The notes under the pieces are model-generated. The model did not search any database. It was given only the letters and a program-made list of their open reading frames with translations, and was not told the DNA's origin. The position numbers and the translations under genes are program-made. DNA of 64,000 bases from Nocardioides daphniae (GTDB lineage: Bacteria; Actinomycetota; Actinomycetes; Propionibacteriales; Nocardioidaceae), in the NCBI RefSeq assembly GCF_004777465.1, contig NZ_CP038462.1:2790001-2854000 (forward strand). Reading direction: 5' to 3'. Within the stretch, counting starts at the first letter, position 1; each line of letters begins with the position of its first letter. Positions 1 through 9,972 of the stretch are shown here, one piece after another.

Positions 1-952
1 GGCAGGCAGTCGCCGTACCAGGAGGACTTCAACGCGCCGCCACGACCGAAGACGTCGATGAGCGGGAGGTCGGGGACCAACATGTCGGGCGTCGGGACGC
101 CGACCAGGACGACCGTGCCCGCCAGGTCGCGGGCGTAGAAGGCCTGCTTCCAGGTCTCGGGACGACCGACGGCCTCGATCACCACGTCGGCACCGTCGGC
201 GCCGTTGTCGGAGCAGATCGCCTTGATCCCCTCGACCGCGTCGACCTCGGCGGAGTTGACGGTGTGGGTGGCGCCCATGGTGAGGGCCTGCTCGAGCTTG
301 GCCGCGTCGATGTCGACCGCGACGATCTTCGAGGCGCCGGCCAGGGCGGAGCCGGCGATGGCGGCCATGCCGACGCCGCCGCACCCGATGACGGCCACGG
401 TCTTGCCGCGGGTCACGTTGCCGGTGTTGATGGCGGCGCCCAGGCCGGCCATCACGCCGCAGCCCAGCAGGCCGACGGCGGCCGGACGGGCGGCCGGGTC
501 GACCTTGGTGCACTGCCCGGCGGCGACCAGGGTCTTCTCGGCGAAGGCGCCGATGCCCAGCGCCGGCGAGAGCTCGGTCCCGGCCAGCTCACCCTCGGCC
601 AGGGTCATCTTCTGGGTGGCGTTGTGGGTGGCGAAGCAGTACTGCGGCTCCCCCGGTCGCAGGCCCGGCAGTTGCCGCAGACCGCGCGCCAGTTGAGCAC
701 GACGAAGTCGCCGGGCGCGACGGTGGTGACGTCGGGGCCCACGGCCTCGACGATGCCGGCCGCCTCGTGGCCGAGCAGGAAGGGGAACTCGTCGTTGATG
801 CCGCCCTGGCGGTAGTGCAGGTCGGTGTGGCAGACCCCGCAGGCCTGGATCTTCACGACCGCCTCACCCGGACCGGGGTCGGGGACGTTGATGGTGACGA
901 CGCTGACCGGCTCGTCCTTGGCGAGTGCGACGACTGCCTTGACCTGCTGCAT
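1..952 (-). CDS. mscR: S-(hydroxymethyl)mycothiol dehydrogenase (3' end outside window, one frameshift)
   Basis: Zinc-dependent, NAD-linked alcohol dehydrogenase that oxidises the mycothiol adduct of formaldehyde in the cytosol. The N-terminus shows the catalytic-zinc motif CGVCHTDL, the GHEAAG motif and the start of the structural-zinc cluster (CGNCRAC). Farther on, in another frame, the Rossmann motif GCGGVG and [13 protein letters not shown] are readable, both typical of MscR/AdhE2. The start is ATG at 952 with AAGGAG six bases upstream. The frame breaks near 650-654: adding one C to the CCCCC run restores the expected EPQYCF, so I read a lost base, not a pseudogene. The C-terminus lies beyond base 1. 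Requires mycothiol, which supports an actinobacterial host. Confidence 0.88.
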
Positions 953-1040
953 GGAGACTCCTTGCTCTGGGGGAAGGTCTGACCTTGCCGCGCGGGAGGC
1001 GTCGTACGCAAGAGCCCGCCGCCCACCTGCCGGACGCCGA

Positions 1041-1077
1041 ACGGCCCCCCGCCCCGGAGTGCGGGGCGAGGGGCCGT
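1041..1077 (-). terminator. Intrinsic terminator downstream of groEL
   Basis: A 15-bp GC-rich stem (1041-1055 with 1063-1077, one mismatch) closes a 7-nt loop. It lies just after the groEL stop codon and before mscR, so it probably ends the groES-groEL transcript. No clear T tract follows, as is common in actinobacteria. Confidence 0.65.
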
Positions 1078-1112
1078 CGAGGCCGTGCGACTGAGTCGTC
1101 AGCGCGGAGGGG

Positions 1113-2856
<1,744 letters not shown>

Positions 2857-2896
2857 TCACCGAGCACCCTCAACGCTGCCGGGCGGGTTCAGTTCG

Positions 2897-3191
2897 TCAG
2901 GAGACGATGGCGAGGACGTCGCGAGCCGAGAGGATCAGGAACTCGCTGCCCGAGTACTTGACCTCGGTGCCGCCGTACTTGGAGTAGATGACCTTGTCGC
3001 CCACGGCGACGTCGACCGGACGCGGTCGGTGCCGTTCTCGGCGAAGCGGCCGGGGCCCACGGCCACGACCTCGCCCTCCTGGGGCTTCTCCTTGGCGGTG
3101 TCCGGGATGACCAGGCCGGAAGCCGTGGTCTGCTCAGCCTCGAGGGCTTGACGACGATGCGGTCCTCGAGGGGCTTGATGTTGACCGACAC
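2897..3191 (-). CDS. groES: 10 kDa co-chaperonin GroES (two frameshifts)
   Basis: Lid of the GroEL cage. The protein begins [15 protein letters not shown] and ends [17 protein letters not shown], both typical of GroES, and would be about 98 residues. I chose GTG at 3191 because GGAGG lies eight bases upstream and because the family starts here; an upstream in-frame start would only add a nonstandard leader. Two one-base losses, near 3145 and near 3019, break the frame; each is repaired by one C/G and restores conserved sequence (KPLEAEQTT and DRVPVDVAVG). First gene of the heat-shock operon with groEL, preceded by two CIRCE elements. Confidence 0.92.
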
Positions 3192-3327
3192 GATGTCGAC
3201 CTCCACTTTCTCCACGTGATGTCTGTGTGTCTGGACGGGGTGCGAGGCGTTCCGGCCTAGCCGGAGACCCGCGGTGCTGCCGCTGCTCGACCACGCCGTC
3301 GCGGGGGTCGTGGACGTGCCACGGCTG

Positions 3328-3354
3328 CTGGCACCCTCGACTCGAGAGTGCCAA
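3328..3354 (-). promoter_or_regulatory. CIRCE element, groES-proximal copy
   Basis: CTGGCACCC, nine bases, GAGTGCCAA. This matches the HrcA operator consensus (TTAGCACTC-N9-GAGTGCTAA) with exact 9-nt spacing and a few changed outer bases. It lies about 137 nt upstream of the groES start codon. Confidence 0.75.
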
Positions 3355-3362
3355 GTCAGACG

Positions 3363-3389
3363 TTAGCACTCCCCCCAATCGAGTGCCAG
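3363..3389 (-). promoter_or_regulatory. CIRCE element, distal copy, with probable groES promoter
   Basis: TTAGCACTC, nine bases (cccccaatc), GAGTGCCAG: a near-perfect HrcA operator. On the minus strand a CTGGCA hexamer and a TAACGT hexamer, 18 nt apart, lie across this element and could be the -35 and -10; that reading is inference. Tandem CIRCE copies before groES are known in other actinobacteria. Two further AGTGCC half-sites follow at exact 10-nt steps (3392 and 3402). Confidence 0.85.
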
Positions 3390-3460
3390 ACAGTGCCGGG
3401 CAGTGCCGGACTGAGGGAGGAGCGCGCGCCACCCCGCCCCGTCATGAGGAGGATGCAGGC

Positions 3461-4645
3461 GTGGACCTCGACACCTTCACCTGGCTGCTCACCCCCGACG
3501 GCCAGCGGCTGCTGGAGCGCGCGGCCCACCTGTACGCCGACCACGAGGGCGACCCCCTGGGCTCGGCCGCCGCGGTGCGCAAGGTGGAGCCGGACCCCGA
3601 GCGGGCGGCCGCGGCACTCACCCAGGTCCAGCTGCGAGTGAAGGGCGTCGCCAAGTTCGGCGAGGACGCCCTGCAGATGTACTTCACCCCCGACGGCCTC
3701 GAGCAGGCGACGCGCAGCCGGGTCGCCGCCCACCGCGCGGCCCGCCTGGCGGCGGCACGGCCGAGCTCGGTGGTCGACCTGGGCTGCGGCATCGGTGGCG
3801 ACCTCATCGCCTTCGCCCGCGCCGGCCTGACCGCCGCGGGCGTCGACCTCGACCCGGTCCGCGCCCGCGTGGCCCAGGCCAACCTGGACGCCCTCGGCCT
3901 GCCGGGGGCCACCATGGTCGCCGACTCGACCGCGCTGGACCTCGACGGCTTCGGCGCCGCCTTCGCCGACCCAGCCCGTCGCGGGGCCCGCGGCCGTGTC
4001 TTCGACGAGACCGGCTGGACGCCCCCGTGGTCGTTCGTGCAGGAGCTGTTGCGGCGTACGTCGGTGGTCAAGGTCGCGCCCGGCATCGGCCACGACCTGG
4101 TGCCCGAGGGCGTCGAGGCCGAGTGGGTCAGCGACCACGGCGAGGTCAAGGAGGCGGCCCTGTGGTCACCCAGCCTGGCCACGGTGCGACGTCGCGCCAC
4201 GGTGATCTCCGGCGACGGCCTGGTCAGCATGACCGACGAGGACGACCCCTACCAGGGCGAGGAGCGACCGGTCGTCGAGCTGGCCCAGCACCTCTACGAG
4301 CCCGACGGCGCCGTGATCCGTGCCGGCCTGGTGACCGCCGTCGCGGCCGGGGTCGGCGGTGGACTGCTCGACGCCCACATCGCCTACGTCACCAGCGAGA
4401 AGTCGTTCCGCTCCCCCTTCATGAAGTCGTACTACGTGATCGAGGAGCTCCCCTACCGGGAGAAGCAACTCAAGGCCGCGCTCGTCGAGCGCAACGTCGG
4501 GCCGCTCACCATCAAGAAGCGCGGCGTGGACGTCGTGCCGGAGCAGCTGCGCAAGCGGCTGGCGCTCACCGGTGACGTCGAGGCGACGATCGTGCTGACC
4601 CGCATCGGCGGCGTCGGCCGCGTGCTGCACGTACGTCCGTTCTGA
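3461..4645 (+). CDS. Class I SAM-dependent methyltransferase with THUMP-like C-terminus
   Basis: Probable RNA or nucleotide methyltransferase; the substrate is unknown. Residues 90-200 carry a Rossmann SAM-binding fold with motif I VVDLGCGIGGDLIAFA, the acidic strand-2 end GVDLD, and FADPARR. The C-terminus (KSFRSPFMKSYYVIEELPY and the IKKRGVDVVPEQLRKRL stretch) matches the THUMP_like domain found after this methyltransferase in actinobacteria. GTG at 3461 is chosen because AGGAGG lies about nine bases upstream and the family begins near here; longer in-frame reading upstream crosses the CIRCE region and is unlikely. The gene is divergent from groES and intact, 394 residues. Confidence 0.8.
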   Translation: MDLDTFTWLLTPDGQRLLERAAHLYADHEGDPLGSAAAVRKVEPDPERAAAALTQVQLRVKGVAKFGEDALQMYFTPDGLEQATRSRVAAHRAARLAAARPSSVVDLGCGIGGDLIAFARAGLTAAGVDLDPVRARVAQANLDALGLPGATMVADSTALDLDGFGAAFADPARRGARGRVFDETGWTPPWSFVQELLRRTSVVKVAPGIGHDLVPEGVEAEWVSDHGEVKEAALWSPSLATVRRRATVISGDGLVSMTDEDDPYQGEERPVVELAQHLYEPDGAVIRAGLVTAVAAGVGGGLLDAHIAYVTSEKSFRSPFMKSYYVIEELPYREKQLKAALVERNVGPLTIKKRGVDVVPEQLRKRLALTGDVEATIVLTRIGGVGRVLHVRPF

Positions 4646-4727
4646 CGCCACCCCGCACCCGCCTCGGGGACGTCGTGCCGACGCCCCCTCCGGCGACCCC
4701 TCGTGATGGCTTCCGCAAGGAATGTCA

Positions 4728-4757
4728 TTGACGATAGTGTGCGACGCACACTACTGT
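4728..4757 (+). promoter_or_regulatory. padR promoter with operator palindrome in the spacer
   Basis: -35 TTGACG (4728-4733), an 18-nt spacer and -10 TACTGT (4752-4757), with the padR ATG only seven bases after the -10. A perfect palindrome TAGTGTGCG-A-CGCACACTA (4735-4753) fills the spacer and reaches into the -10. This is the expected place for an autorepressing PadR operator. Binding by this PadR is inference. Confidence 0.75.
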
Positions 4758-4764
4758 CCCACTC

Positions 4765-5088
4765 ATGAACGACGACGTCCTGGCCGGCCACCTCCAGGAG
4801 CTGCGCCGCGGCACCGTGGTGATGGCGGCGCTCGCCACCCTCACCCGGCCCACCTACGGCTACGCCCTGCTGGAGGAGCTCGCGGCGTCCGGCTTCGCCG
4901 TCGACGGCAACACCCTCTACCCCCTGCTCCGACGCCTGGAGAAGCAGGGACTGCTCACCAGCGAGTGGAACACCGAGGAGTCCAGGCCCCGCAAGTTCTA
5001 CCGCTGCACCGCCGAGGGCGAGGCCCTCCTGACGGCCCTGCTCGACGAGTGGCAGAGCCTGCACACCGCCATCGAAGGACTCAGGTGA
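4765..5088 (+). CDS. PadR family transcriptional regulator
   Basis: Small winged-helix repressor of 107 residues. The core TYGYALLEELAASGF, then DGNTLYPLLRRLEKQGLL and KFYRCTAEGEALL, is the standard PadR helix-turn-helix and wing. The promoter has an operator palindrome between -35 and -10, and the ATG lies seven bases after the -10, so the mRNA is likely leaderless. The next gene overlaps the stop codon (GTGA), so both are probably one operon. PadR proteins with short C-termini commonly pair with HAAS or permease-prefix membrane proteins, as here. The inducer is unknown. Confidence 0.88.
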   Translation: MNDDVLAGHLQELRRGTVVMAALATLTRPTYGYALLEELAASGFAVDGNTLYPLLRRLEKQGLLTSEWNTEESRPRKFYRCTAEGEALLTALLDEWQSLHTAIEGLR

Positions 5089-6107
5089 CCACCATGACCG
5101 AGCAGACCACCAGCCCGCGGAAACACCGGGCCGCCACCCTCACCGACCGCTACGTGCACGCCGCCACCCGACGCCTCGGCGACGACCAGCGCGACGACGT
5201 GGCCCTGGAGCTGCGCGCCGGCATCGCCGACCGCGTCGAGGCCCTGCGCGAGGAGCGCCCCGACCTCGACGCCACCGAGGCCGAGCGCGCGGCCCTGGTC
5301 GAGCTGGGCGACCCCGACGCCCTGTCGGCCTCCTACACCGGCGCACTGCAGCACCTCATAGGCCCGGAGCTCTTCCCGGCCTGGTCGCGCGTGCTGCGCG
5401 CGGTCCTGGTGACCGTGGTCCCCCTGGTCACGGCCGTCGTGATGGCGATCGACGCGTTCGGCGGCGAGCCCCTGCTGAGCATCGCGGGGCACGGCGCGTG
5501 GATGGCCCTCACCCTGGTCGTCCACATCGGCTTCTGGGTCACCCTGAGCTTCGCGATCGTCGAGCGGAGCGCGAGCCCCGAGGTCACCACCGAGGCGATG
5601 GGGGTGGCGCCGTGGACCCCCGACTCGTTGCCGCAGCTGCCGCGCGGACCTCGCGGCGCGATCGGCGAGACGATCACCAACGTCGTCTGGCTGGCGATCC
5701 TCGCCCTCCTGCTGATCTGGCAGCAGGTCGCCCCGATGGTCCGCATCGACGGCGAGCAGCTGCCGGTGATCGACCCCGACCTGTGGTCCTTCTGGATGCC
5801 GCTGGTCCTGCTGACGCTGGTCGCCGAGGCGGCGTTCGAGATCGTGAAGTACCTGGCGGGAGCGACCTGGACCGTCGGCTTCGCCGCCCTCAACACCCTC
5901 ACGGGCCTGCTCTTCGCAGCACCGGTCGTGTGGCTCGCCAGCGAGGAGCGCCTGCTCAACCCGGCCTTCGTCGAGGCGATGCGCGACCACGTCGGCGGGT
6001 TCGACGCCGGCACGGTGCACACGGTGACCCTGGTGGTCGCCCTGGGCATCTGGCTCTGGGACACCGTCGACGGCTGGACCAAGGCGAGCCGCACCCTCCG
6101 CGGCTGA
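5085..6107 (+). CDS. HAAS/permease-prefix domain membrane protein, PadR partner
   Basis: Cytoplasmic N-terminal domain (about residues 10-85, including YVHAATRRLGDDQRDDVALE and ERAALVELGDPDALSASY) resembles the HAAS/permease-prefix domain found next to PadR regulators. Six or so hydrophobic segments follow (for example VLVTVVPLVTAVVMAI and VVWLAILALLLIW). GTG at 5085 overlaps the padR stop codon; ATG at 5094 is an alternative start nine bases on. Function unknown; no ABC transporter or permease follows, unlike many such loci. The protein may report membrane or envelope state to PadR, which is inference. Confidence 0.7.
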   Translation: MTTMTEQTTSPRKHRAATLTDRYVHAATRRLGDDQRDDVALELRAGIADRVEALREERPDLDATEAERAALVELGDPDALSASYTGALQHLIGPELFPAWSRVLRAVLVTVVPLVTAVVMAIDAFGGEPLLSIAGHGAWMALTLVVHIGFWVTLSFAIVERSASPEVTTEAMGVAPWTPDSLPQLPRGPRGAIGETITNVVWLAILALLLIWQQVAPMVRIDGEQLPVIDPDLWSFWMPLVLLTLVAEAAFEIVKYLAGATWTVGFAALNTLTGLLFAAPVVWLASEERLLNPAFVEAMRDHVGGFDAGTVHTVTLVVALGIWLWDTVDGWTKASRTLRG

Positions 6108-6127
6108 CCGAACCACCCGAGGCAGCA

Positions 6128-6157
6128 CGAAGCCCCCACGGGTGACCGGGGGCTTCG
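6128..6157. terminator. Bidirectional intrinsic terminator
   Basis: A perfect 10-bp stem (CGAAGCCCCC at 6128-6137 with GGGGGCTTCG at 6148-6157) and a 10-nt loop, followed by CTTT. It lies between the convergent HAAS membrane gene and the small membrane protein gene at 6173-6805. Confidence 0.8.
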
Positions 6158-6172
6158 CTTTCCGGGACCGCC

Positions 6173-6805
6173 TCAGGCCTCCGCGCGAGCCACCTTGCGC
6201 GAGTGGGCGAGACCGAGCAGGCCCAGGACCAGGAAGATGGCCGCCCCGACGAAGGCGCCGATGGCCGCGTAGCCGGCAATGGTGCCCATGGTGGCGAAGG
6301 CGTATCCGTAGAGGAGCAGGCCCCGCAGGGTGTTGCCCATGAAGAGCGACTCGCGCTGGCCCATCCAGGCCTCGGCCGCAGCGACCTGCTCGGGGGTCGC
6401 CTTGTCGCCAGCCTCGGCGACCTGGGCGCTCAGCGCCCGGCCGTAGCCGCTGGCCTCCTCGTAGGTGACCGGGCCGTCGTGGTCGCGCTCCTGCGGGTAG
6501 GCCTTGAGGGTCTCCTCACCCGAGGAGATCATGTGCGCCTTGATGTAGTGGTCGGCGTAGGCCCGCGCCTTGGGGCCGTCGTCGAGCTGCTCGCCCGCGA
6601 AGGGCTCGAGAGCCTTGCGGTCGGCGTCGGGGAGCCCTTCGAGGGCCGGCCCCTCGGGCATCACGATGGCCTGGTCGGAGAACTGCTGGTCGACCTGGTC
6701 GCCGATGAAGACGGCGCCCCAGGTGAGCAGCCCGCCCGCGACGGCGAGGACCGCCGCCAGGACGAGTCCGGTCCAGGAGATCAGCTTGTCGAGTGTCGAA
6801 CGCAT
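6173..6805 (-). CDS. Small membrane protein of unknown function
   Basis: About 210 residues with a hydrophobic N-terminal segment (GLVLAAVLAVAGGLLTWGA), an extracytoplasmic domain of roughly 110 residues, and two C-terminal membrane segments (LLLYGYAFATMGTIAGYAA and GAFVGAAIFLVLGLLGLA). I chose ATG at 6805 because AAAGGAG lies seven bases upstream; ATG-like codons farther up lack a ribosome site. I do not recognise the family well enough to name it. It is convergent with the HAAS gene and has a long upstream region with inverted repeats (6856-6901), so it is probably regulated. Confidence 0.65.
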   Translation of the reverse strand: MRSTLDKLISWTGLVLAAVLAVAGGLLTWGAVFIGDQVDQQFSDQAIVMPEGPALEGLPDADRKALEPFAGEQLDDGPKARAYADHYIKAHMISSGEETLKAYPQERDHDGPVTYEEASGYGRALSAQVAEAGDKATPEQVAAAEAWMGQRESLFMGNTLRGLLLYGYAFATMGTIAGYAAIGAFVGAAIFLVLGLLGLAHSRKVARAEA

Positions 6806-6855
6806 GACGGGCTCCTTTGCCCTCAAGTGACGGCCGGGCCACTTCCGACCATCTG

Positions 6856-6901
6856 AACTACTACCGACAGTAGTAGGTGTCTACGACGTTGTGTAGTAGT
6901 T
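6856..6901. promoter_or_regulatory. Nested inverted repeats upstream of the 6173-6805 gene
   Basis: CTACTAC (6858-6864) and GTAGTAG (6870-6876) form a perfect 7-bp dyad with a 5-nt centre. The 9-mer AACTACTAC (6856-6864) also pairs with GTAGTAGTT at 6893-6901, so three related half-sites occur in 46 bp. This looks like an operator for a dimeric regulator, 50-95 nt upstream of the minus-strand gene. The rest of the 6806-7073 intergenic stretch shows no gene. Confidence 0.5.
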
Positions 6902-7073
6902 GGCGGATGAGATGTAGCGACGTGCGTCACAGTGGCTCGAACGCATGCAAGCACAGGCGAGTCCACGGGTGCGAGCACCGCCGCACCCCTTCCGTCAATC
7001 AGGTGCAACCCTGCGGCCCGCGACCGCGTCTCGGCAGTGAAGGGCCTGACCGACAGGCCCGGGAGGAGACACA

Positions 7074-7624
7074 ATGACGACCACGGGGGCGAGCGCGACG
7101 GAGGTGACGATGCCCAGCACACGCACGCGCGACGCCGAGTTCGAGGCTTGGCTGCTCGTCCGCCAGCCCGCGCTCCACCGCACCGCCTGGGCCCTGACCG
7201 GCAATCCCCACGACGCCGCCGACCTGCTGCAGACGGCCCTGGCCAAGGTCTACCTGGCCTGGGACCGCGTCCGTGAGGCCGACTCGATCGACGCCTACGC
7301 CCGTCGCATCCTCGTCAACGAGCACACCTCGTTGTGGCGCCGCGCCTTCAAGAGGCGCGAGCACACGACGTACAAGGTGCCGGAGACGCCGGTCGACGAC
7401 ACCTACGACGACGGCCGCAGCCAGGCGCTGTGGTCCTTCGTCCAGACCCTCTCCCCTAGGCAGCGCGCCGTCGTGGTGCTCCGCTACTACGAGGAGCTCA
7501 GCGAGGCCGAGACCGCCGAGGTGCTCGGCGTCTCTGTCGGGACCGTGAAGTCCCAGTGCAGCCGAGCCCTCGCCCACCTGCGCGACCGCGCGCCCCGCTC
7601 CCTGTCCCCGAGGAGTACCGATGA
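7074..7624 (+). CDS. SigE-family RNA polymerase sigma factor (ECF type)
   Basis: Extracytoplasmic-function sigma factor. Region 2 runs from AEFEAWLLVRQPALHRTAW through DAADLLQTALAKVYLAWD; region 4 has SPRQRAVVVLRYYEELS and AETAEVLGVSVGTVKSQCSRA. Two starts are possible: ATG 7074 (GGAGGAG upstream) and ATG 7110 (GGAGG five bases upstream); the second gives a more typical N-terminus. Near 7606-7610 one C is probably missing: with it the protein ends in EEYR and its TGA overlaps the next ATG (ATGA), the usual coupling to the partner gene. As given, the frame reads on without a stop. Confidence 0.82.
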
Positions 7625-8824
7625 ACGACCAGCAGACCGGCCAGCGCGTCGGCGACGCCCTGCGCCACCACGTCCCGCAGGCGCCCCAGGCCCCTTCGAC
7701 CTCGCCGACGTGAAGGTGCGGGCCGGCGCCATCCGCCGCCGTCGTACGACGCTCTCCGTCGCGGTGGCCGCCGCAGCGGCCGCGGTGATCACCCGACCGC
7801 CTTCCTGGCGCTGGACGACGGCCCGACCCGCGACCCGGTGGCCCCGACCACCCAGTCCCCCGAGCCCGTCCCCGGTCCGCGCGACGACGTCACGCTCTCG
7901 GCCGACGCACCGCAGGGCAAGCCCGCTGCCGGGTGGTTCGGCGACGACTTCCGCCGTGAGTTCCTGCCGCCCGGCACCGAGAGAACGGCCCCAGCGACCA
8001 GGTCTCCTCGTTCGGCGACCGCTGGATCATCACCCACGCAGGGGTCTCGAAGCTGCACGTCGTCGACCCCGACGGCCAGGAGCCCCCGCAGGAGCACGAC
8101 ACAGCGCGAGCGCCTTCGCGATCAGCCCGGACCGTGACCTGGCGGCCTACGTGGGCGCCGACGAGACGATCCGGCTGCTCTCCCCCGACGGCCAGGAGCG
8201 GATCCTGAGCAAGCTCCCCGGCCCGGACCCCTACGCCGAGGTGGTCAGTGTCGAGGGCGACGCGGCCTGCGCCGCCGCCCCCCAGCCCGGCTGCCGGGTG
8301 CTGCTCTCCTTCGACTCGCGCAGCCCGATGTTCGTCGAGGGCGAGGCGGCCGCTTCAGCGAGGTCGCTGAGAAGGCGATGGACGCCACGGCGATGCACGG
8401 CTCCGTCGTCGCCCTGAAGGACCCCGCGCAGCCCGGCCAGGAAGCCCCGTGCACTCGGGTCGTCGACCTGGAGGAGGGGCCGGTCTGGAACAGCTGCGAC
8501 ATCGCGGTGCAGTCCTTCTCCCCCGACGGCACCCTGGCCCTGGTCGAGGACGCGTACGGGTCGGGATGGGGGGACCCGAGGTTGGGCATTGCCGACGCCG
8601 CGACCGGTGAGGTCCTCTTCTGGATCAACCCCCACGGCGAGCAGGGCGGGTTCCCGACCGGGGTCTGGGAGGACGCCGACCACGTGGTGGTGCCCAGCTT
8701 CAACTCCGTGGGGCAGAACTGGCGGCTCTTCCGGGTCTCCACGACCGGCGAGGTCGAGCAGGCCGGACCGTCCGTCGACGGCGACGACATGCTGTTTCCC
8801 TACGTGCCCCCCGCCAACCCCTGA
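7621..8824 (+). CDS. Sigma-factor partner: secreted/anchored repeat protein, frameshifted
   Basis: Starts at ATG 7621 with GAGGAG upstream, overlapping the sigma gene. Pieced together, it has a short cytoplasmic part (to FDLADVKVRAGAIRRRR), one membrane segment (TLSVAVAAAAAAVI), then about 330 external residues with repeats such as DRDLAAYVGADETIRLLSPDGQ and DGTLALVEDAYGSG that suggest a WD/TolB-like beta-propeller. I see at least five frame changes (near 7700, 7793, 7983, 8105 and 8350), so residues are approximate. The layout (sigma gene, then single-pass protein) fits a membrane anti-sigma or sensor, but no zinc anti-sigma HxxxCxxC motif is visible. Function is inferred from context only. 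Confidence 0.6.
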
Positions 8825-8845
8825 CGCACCTCGAAGAACCCCGTG

Positions 8846-8877
8846 CGAAGGGCCCGACCGGTCGGTCGGGCCCTTCG
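8846..8877. terminator. Bidirectional intrinsic terminator
   Basis: Perfect 14-bp stem (8846-8859 with 8864-8877) and a 4-nt loop between the convergent sigma-partner gene and tsaD. Confidence 0.85.
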
Positions 8878-8895
8878 TGGCGTCCGGGTCAGCCC

Positions 8896-9972
8896 CTAGG
8901 CGACGACGGTGGTGATCGGCTGGCTGGAGTCCGCGGGCAGGTCCAGGGCCGAGGGCGTACGTCCGCGGGCGACGAGCTCGGCGCCCAGCGCGGCGACCAT
9001 CGCGCCGTTGTCGGTGCAGAGGCCGGGGCGGGGCACGCGTACGCGGATCCCCTTGGCCTCGGCCCGCTCGACGGCCATCGCCCGCAGCCGGCTGTTGGCG
9101 GCCACGCCGCCCCGATCAGGATGTCGTCGATGCCGTGGGTCACCGCTGCGTCGATCGCCTTGCGGGTGAGCACGTCGCAGACCGCCTCCTGGAAGGAGGC
9201 GGCGACGTCGGGCACGTCGATCGTCGCCCCGGCCCGCTGCTGGGCCTCCACCCACCGGGCGACCGCGGTCTTCAGGCCGGAGAAGGAGAAGTCGAAGCGG
9301 TGGCGCTCCAGGTCGCGGCGCGAGGTGAGGCCGCGGGGGAAGTCGATGGCGACGCTGTTGCCGCTCGCCGCGCTGCGGTCGATGTGCGGGCCGCCCGGGA
9401 AGGGCAGCCCCAGCAGGCGGGCGACCTTGTCGAAGGCCTCCCCGCCGCGTCGTCGATGGTCGCCCCGAGCGGGTCGACGCCGACGGTGACGTCCTCGACC
9501 TTGAGCAGGCTGGAGTGGCCACCCGAGACCAGCATCGCCAGGCAGGGCTCGGGCAGCGCGCCGTGCTCCAGCTGGTCGACGGCCACGTGGGCGGCGAGGT
9601 GGTTGACGCCGTAGATCGGCTTGCCGAGCCCCCAGGCCAGCGCCTTGGCGGCACCACCCCGACGAGGAGGGCACCCGCCAGCCCGGGACCGCTGGTCACC
9701 GCGACGGCGTCGATGTCGGAGAGCTTGACGCCGGCGGTGTCGCAGGCCCGCTCGATGGTCGGGACCATCGCCTCGAGGTGGGCCCGGCTGGCGACCTCGG
9801 GCACGACCCCACCGAAGCGGGCGTGCTCGTCGACGCTGCTGGCGACCGCGTCGGCCAGGAGCGTGTGGCCACGCACGATGCCGACGCCGGTCTCGTCGCA
9901 CGAGGTCTCGATGCCGAGCACCAGGGGTCCGTCCTGGGTGTTCGAGCCGGTCGTGGTCACTGCGTCGTTCAC
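8896..9972 (-). CDS. tsaD: tRNA N6-adenosine threonylcarbamoyltransferase TsaD (three frameshifts)
   Basis: Catalytic subunit that transfers threonylcarbamoyl from TC-AMP to A37 of ANN-decoding tRNAs (t6A), working with TsaB and TsaE. Visible motifs: [16 protein letters not shown], metal-binding [21 protein letters not shown] and [12 protein letters not shown]. Losses of one G/C near 9660, 9447 and 9110 break the frame, and each repair restores conserved sequence ([23 protein letters not shown]). GTG at 9972 overlaps the rimI stop codon by 4 nt. Last gene of the nnr-alr-tsaE-tsaB-rimI-tsaD chain, ended by the terminator at 8846. About 358 residues if repaired. Confidence 0.93.
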   Translation of the reverse strand: MNDAVTTTGSNTQDGPLVLGIETSCDETGVGIVRGHTLLADAVASSVDEHARFGGVVPEVASRAHLEAMVPTIERACDTAGVKLSDIDAVAVTSGPGLAGALLVGVVPPRRWPGGSASRSTASTTSPPTWPSTSWSTARCPSPAWRCWSRVATPACSRSRTSPSASTRSGRPSTTRRGGLRQGRPPAGAALPGRPAHRPQRGERQQRRHRLPPRPHLAPRPGAPPLRLLLLRPEDRGRPVGGGPAAGRGDDRRARRRRLLPGGGLRRAHPQGDRRSGDPRHRRHPDRGGVAANSRLRAMAVERAEAKGIRVRVPRPGLCTDNGAMVAALGAELVARGRTPSALDLPADSSQPITTVVA

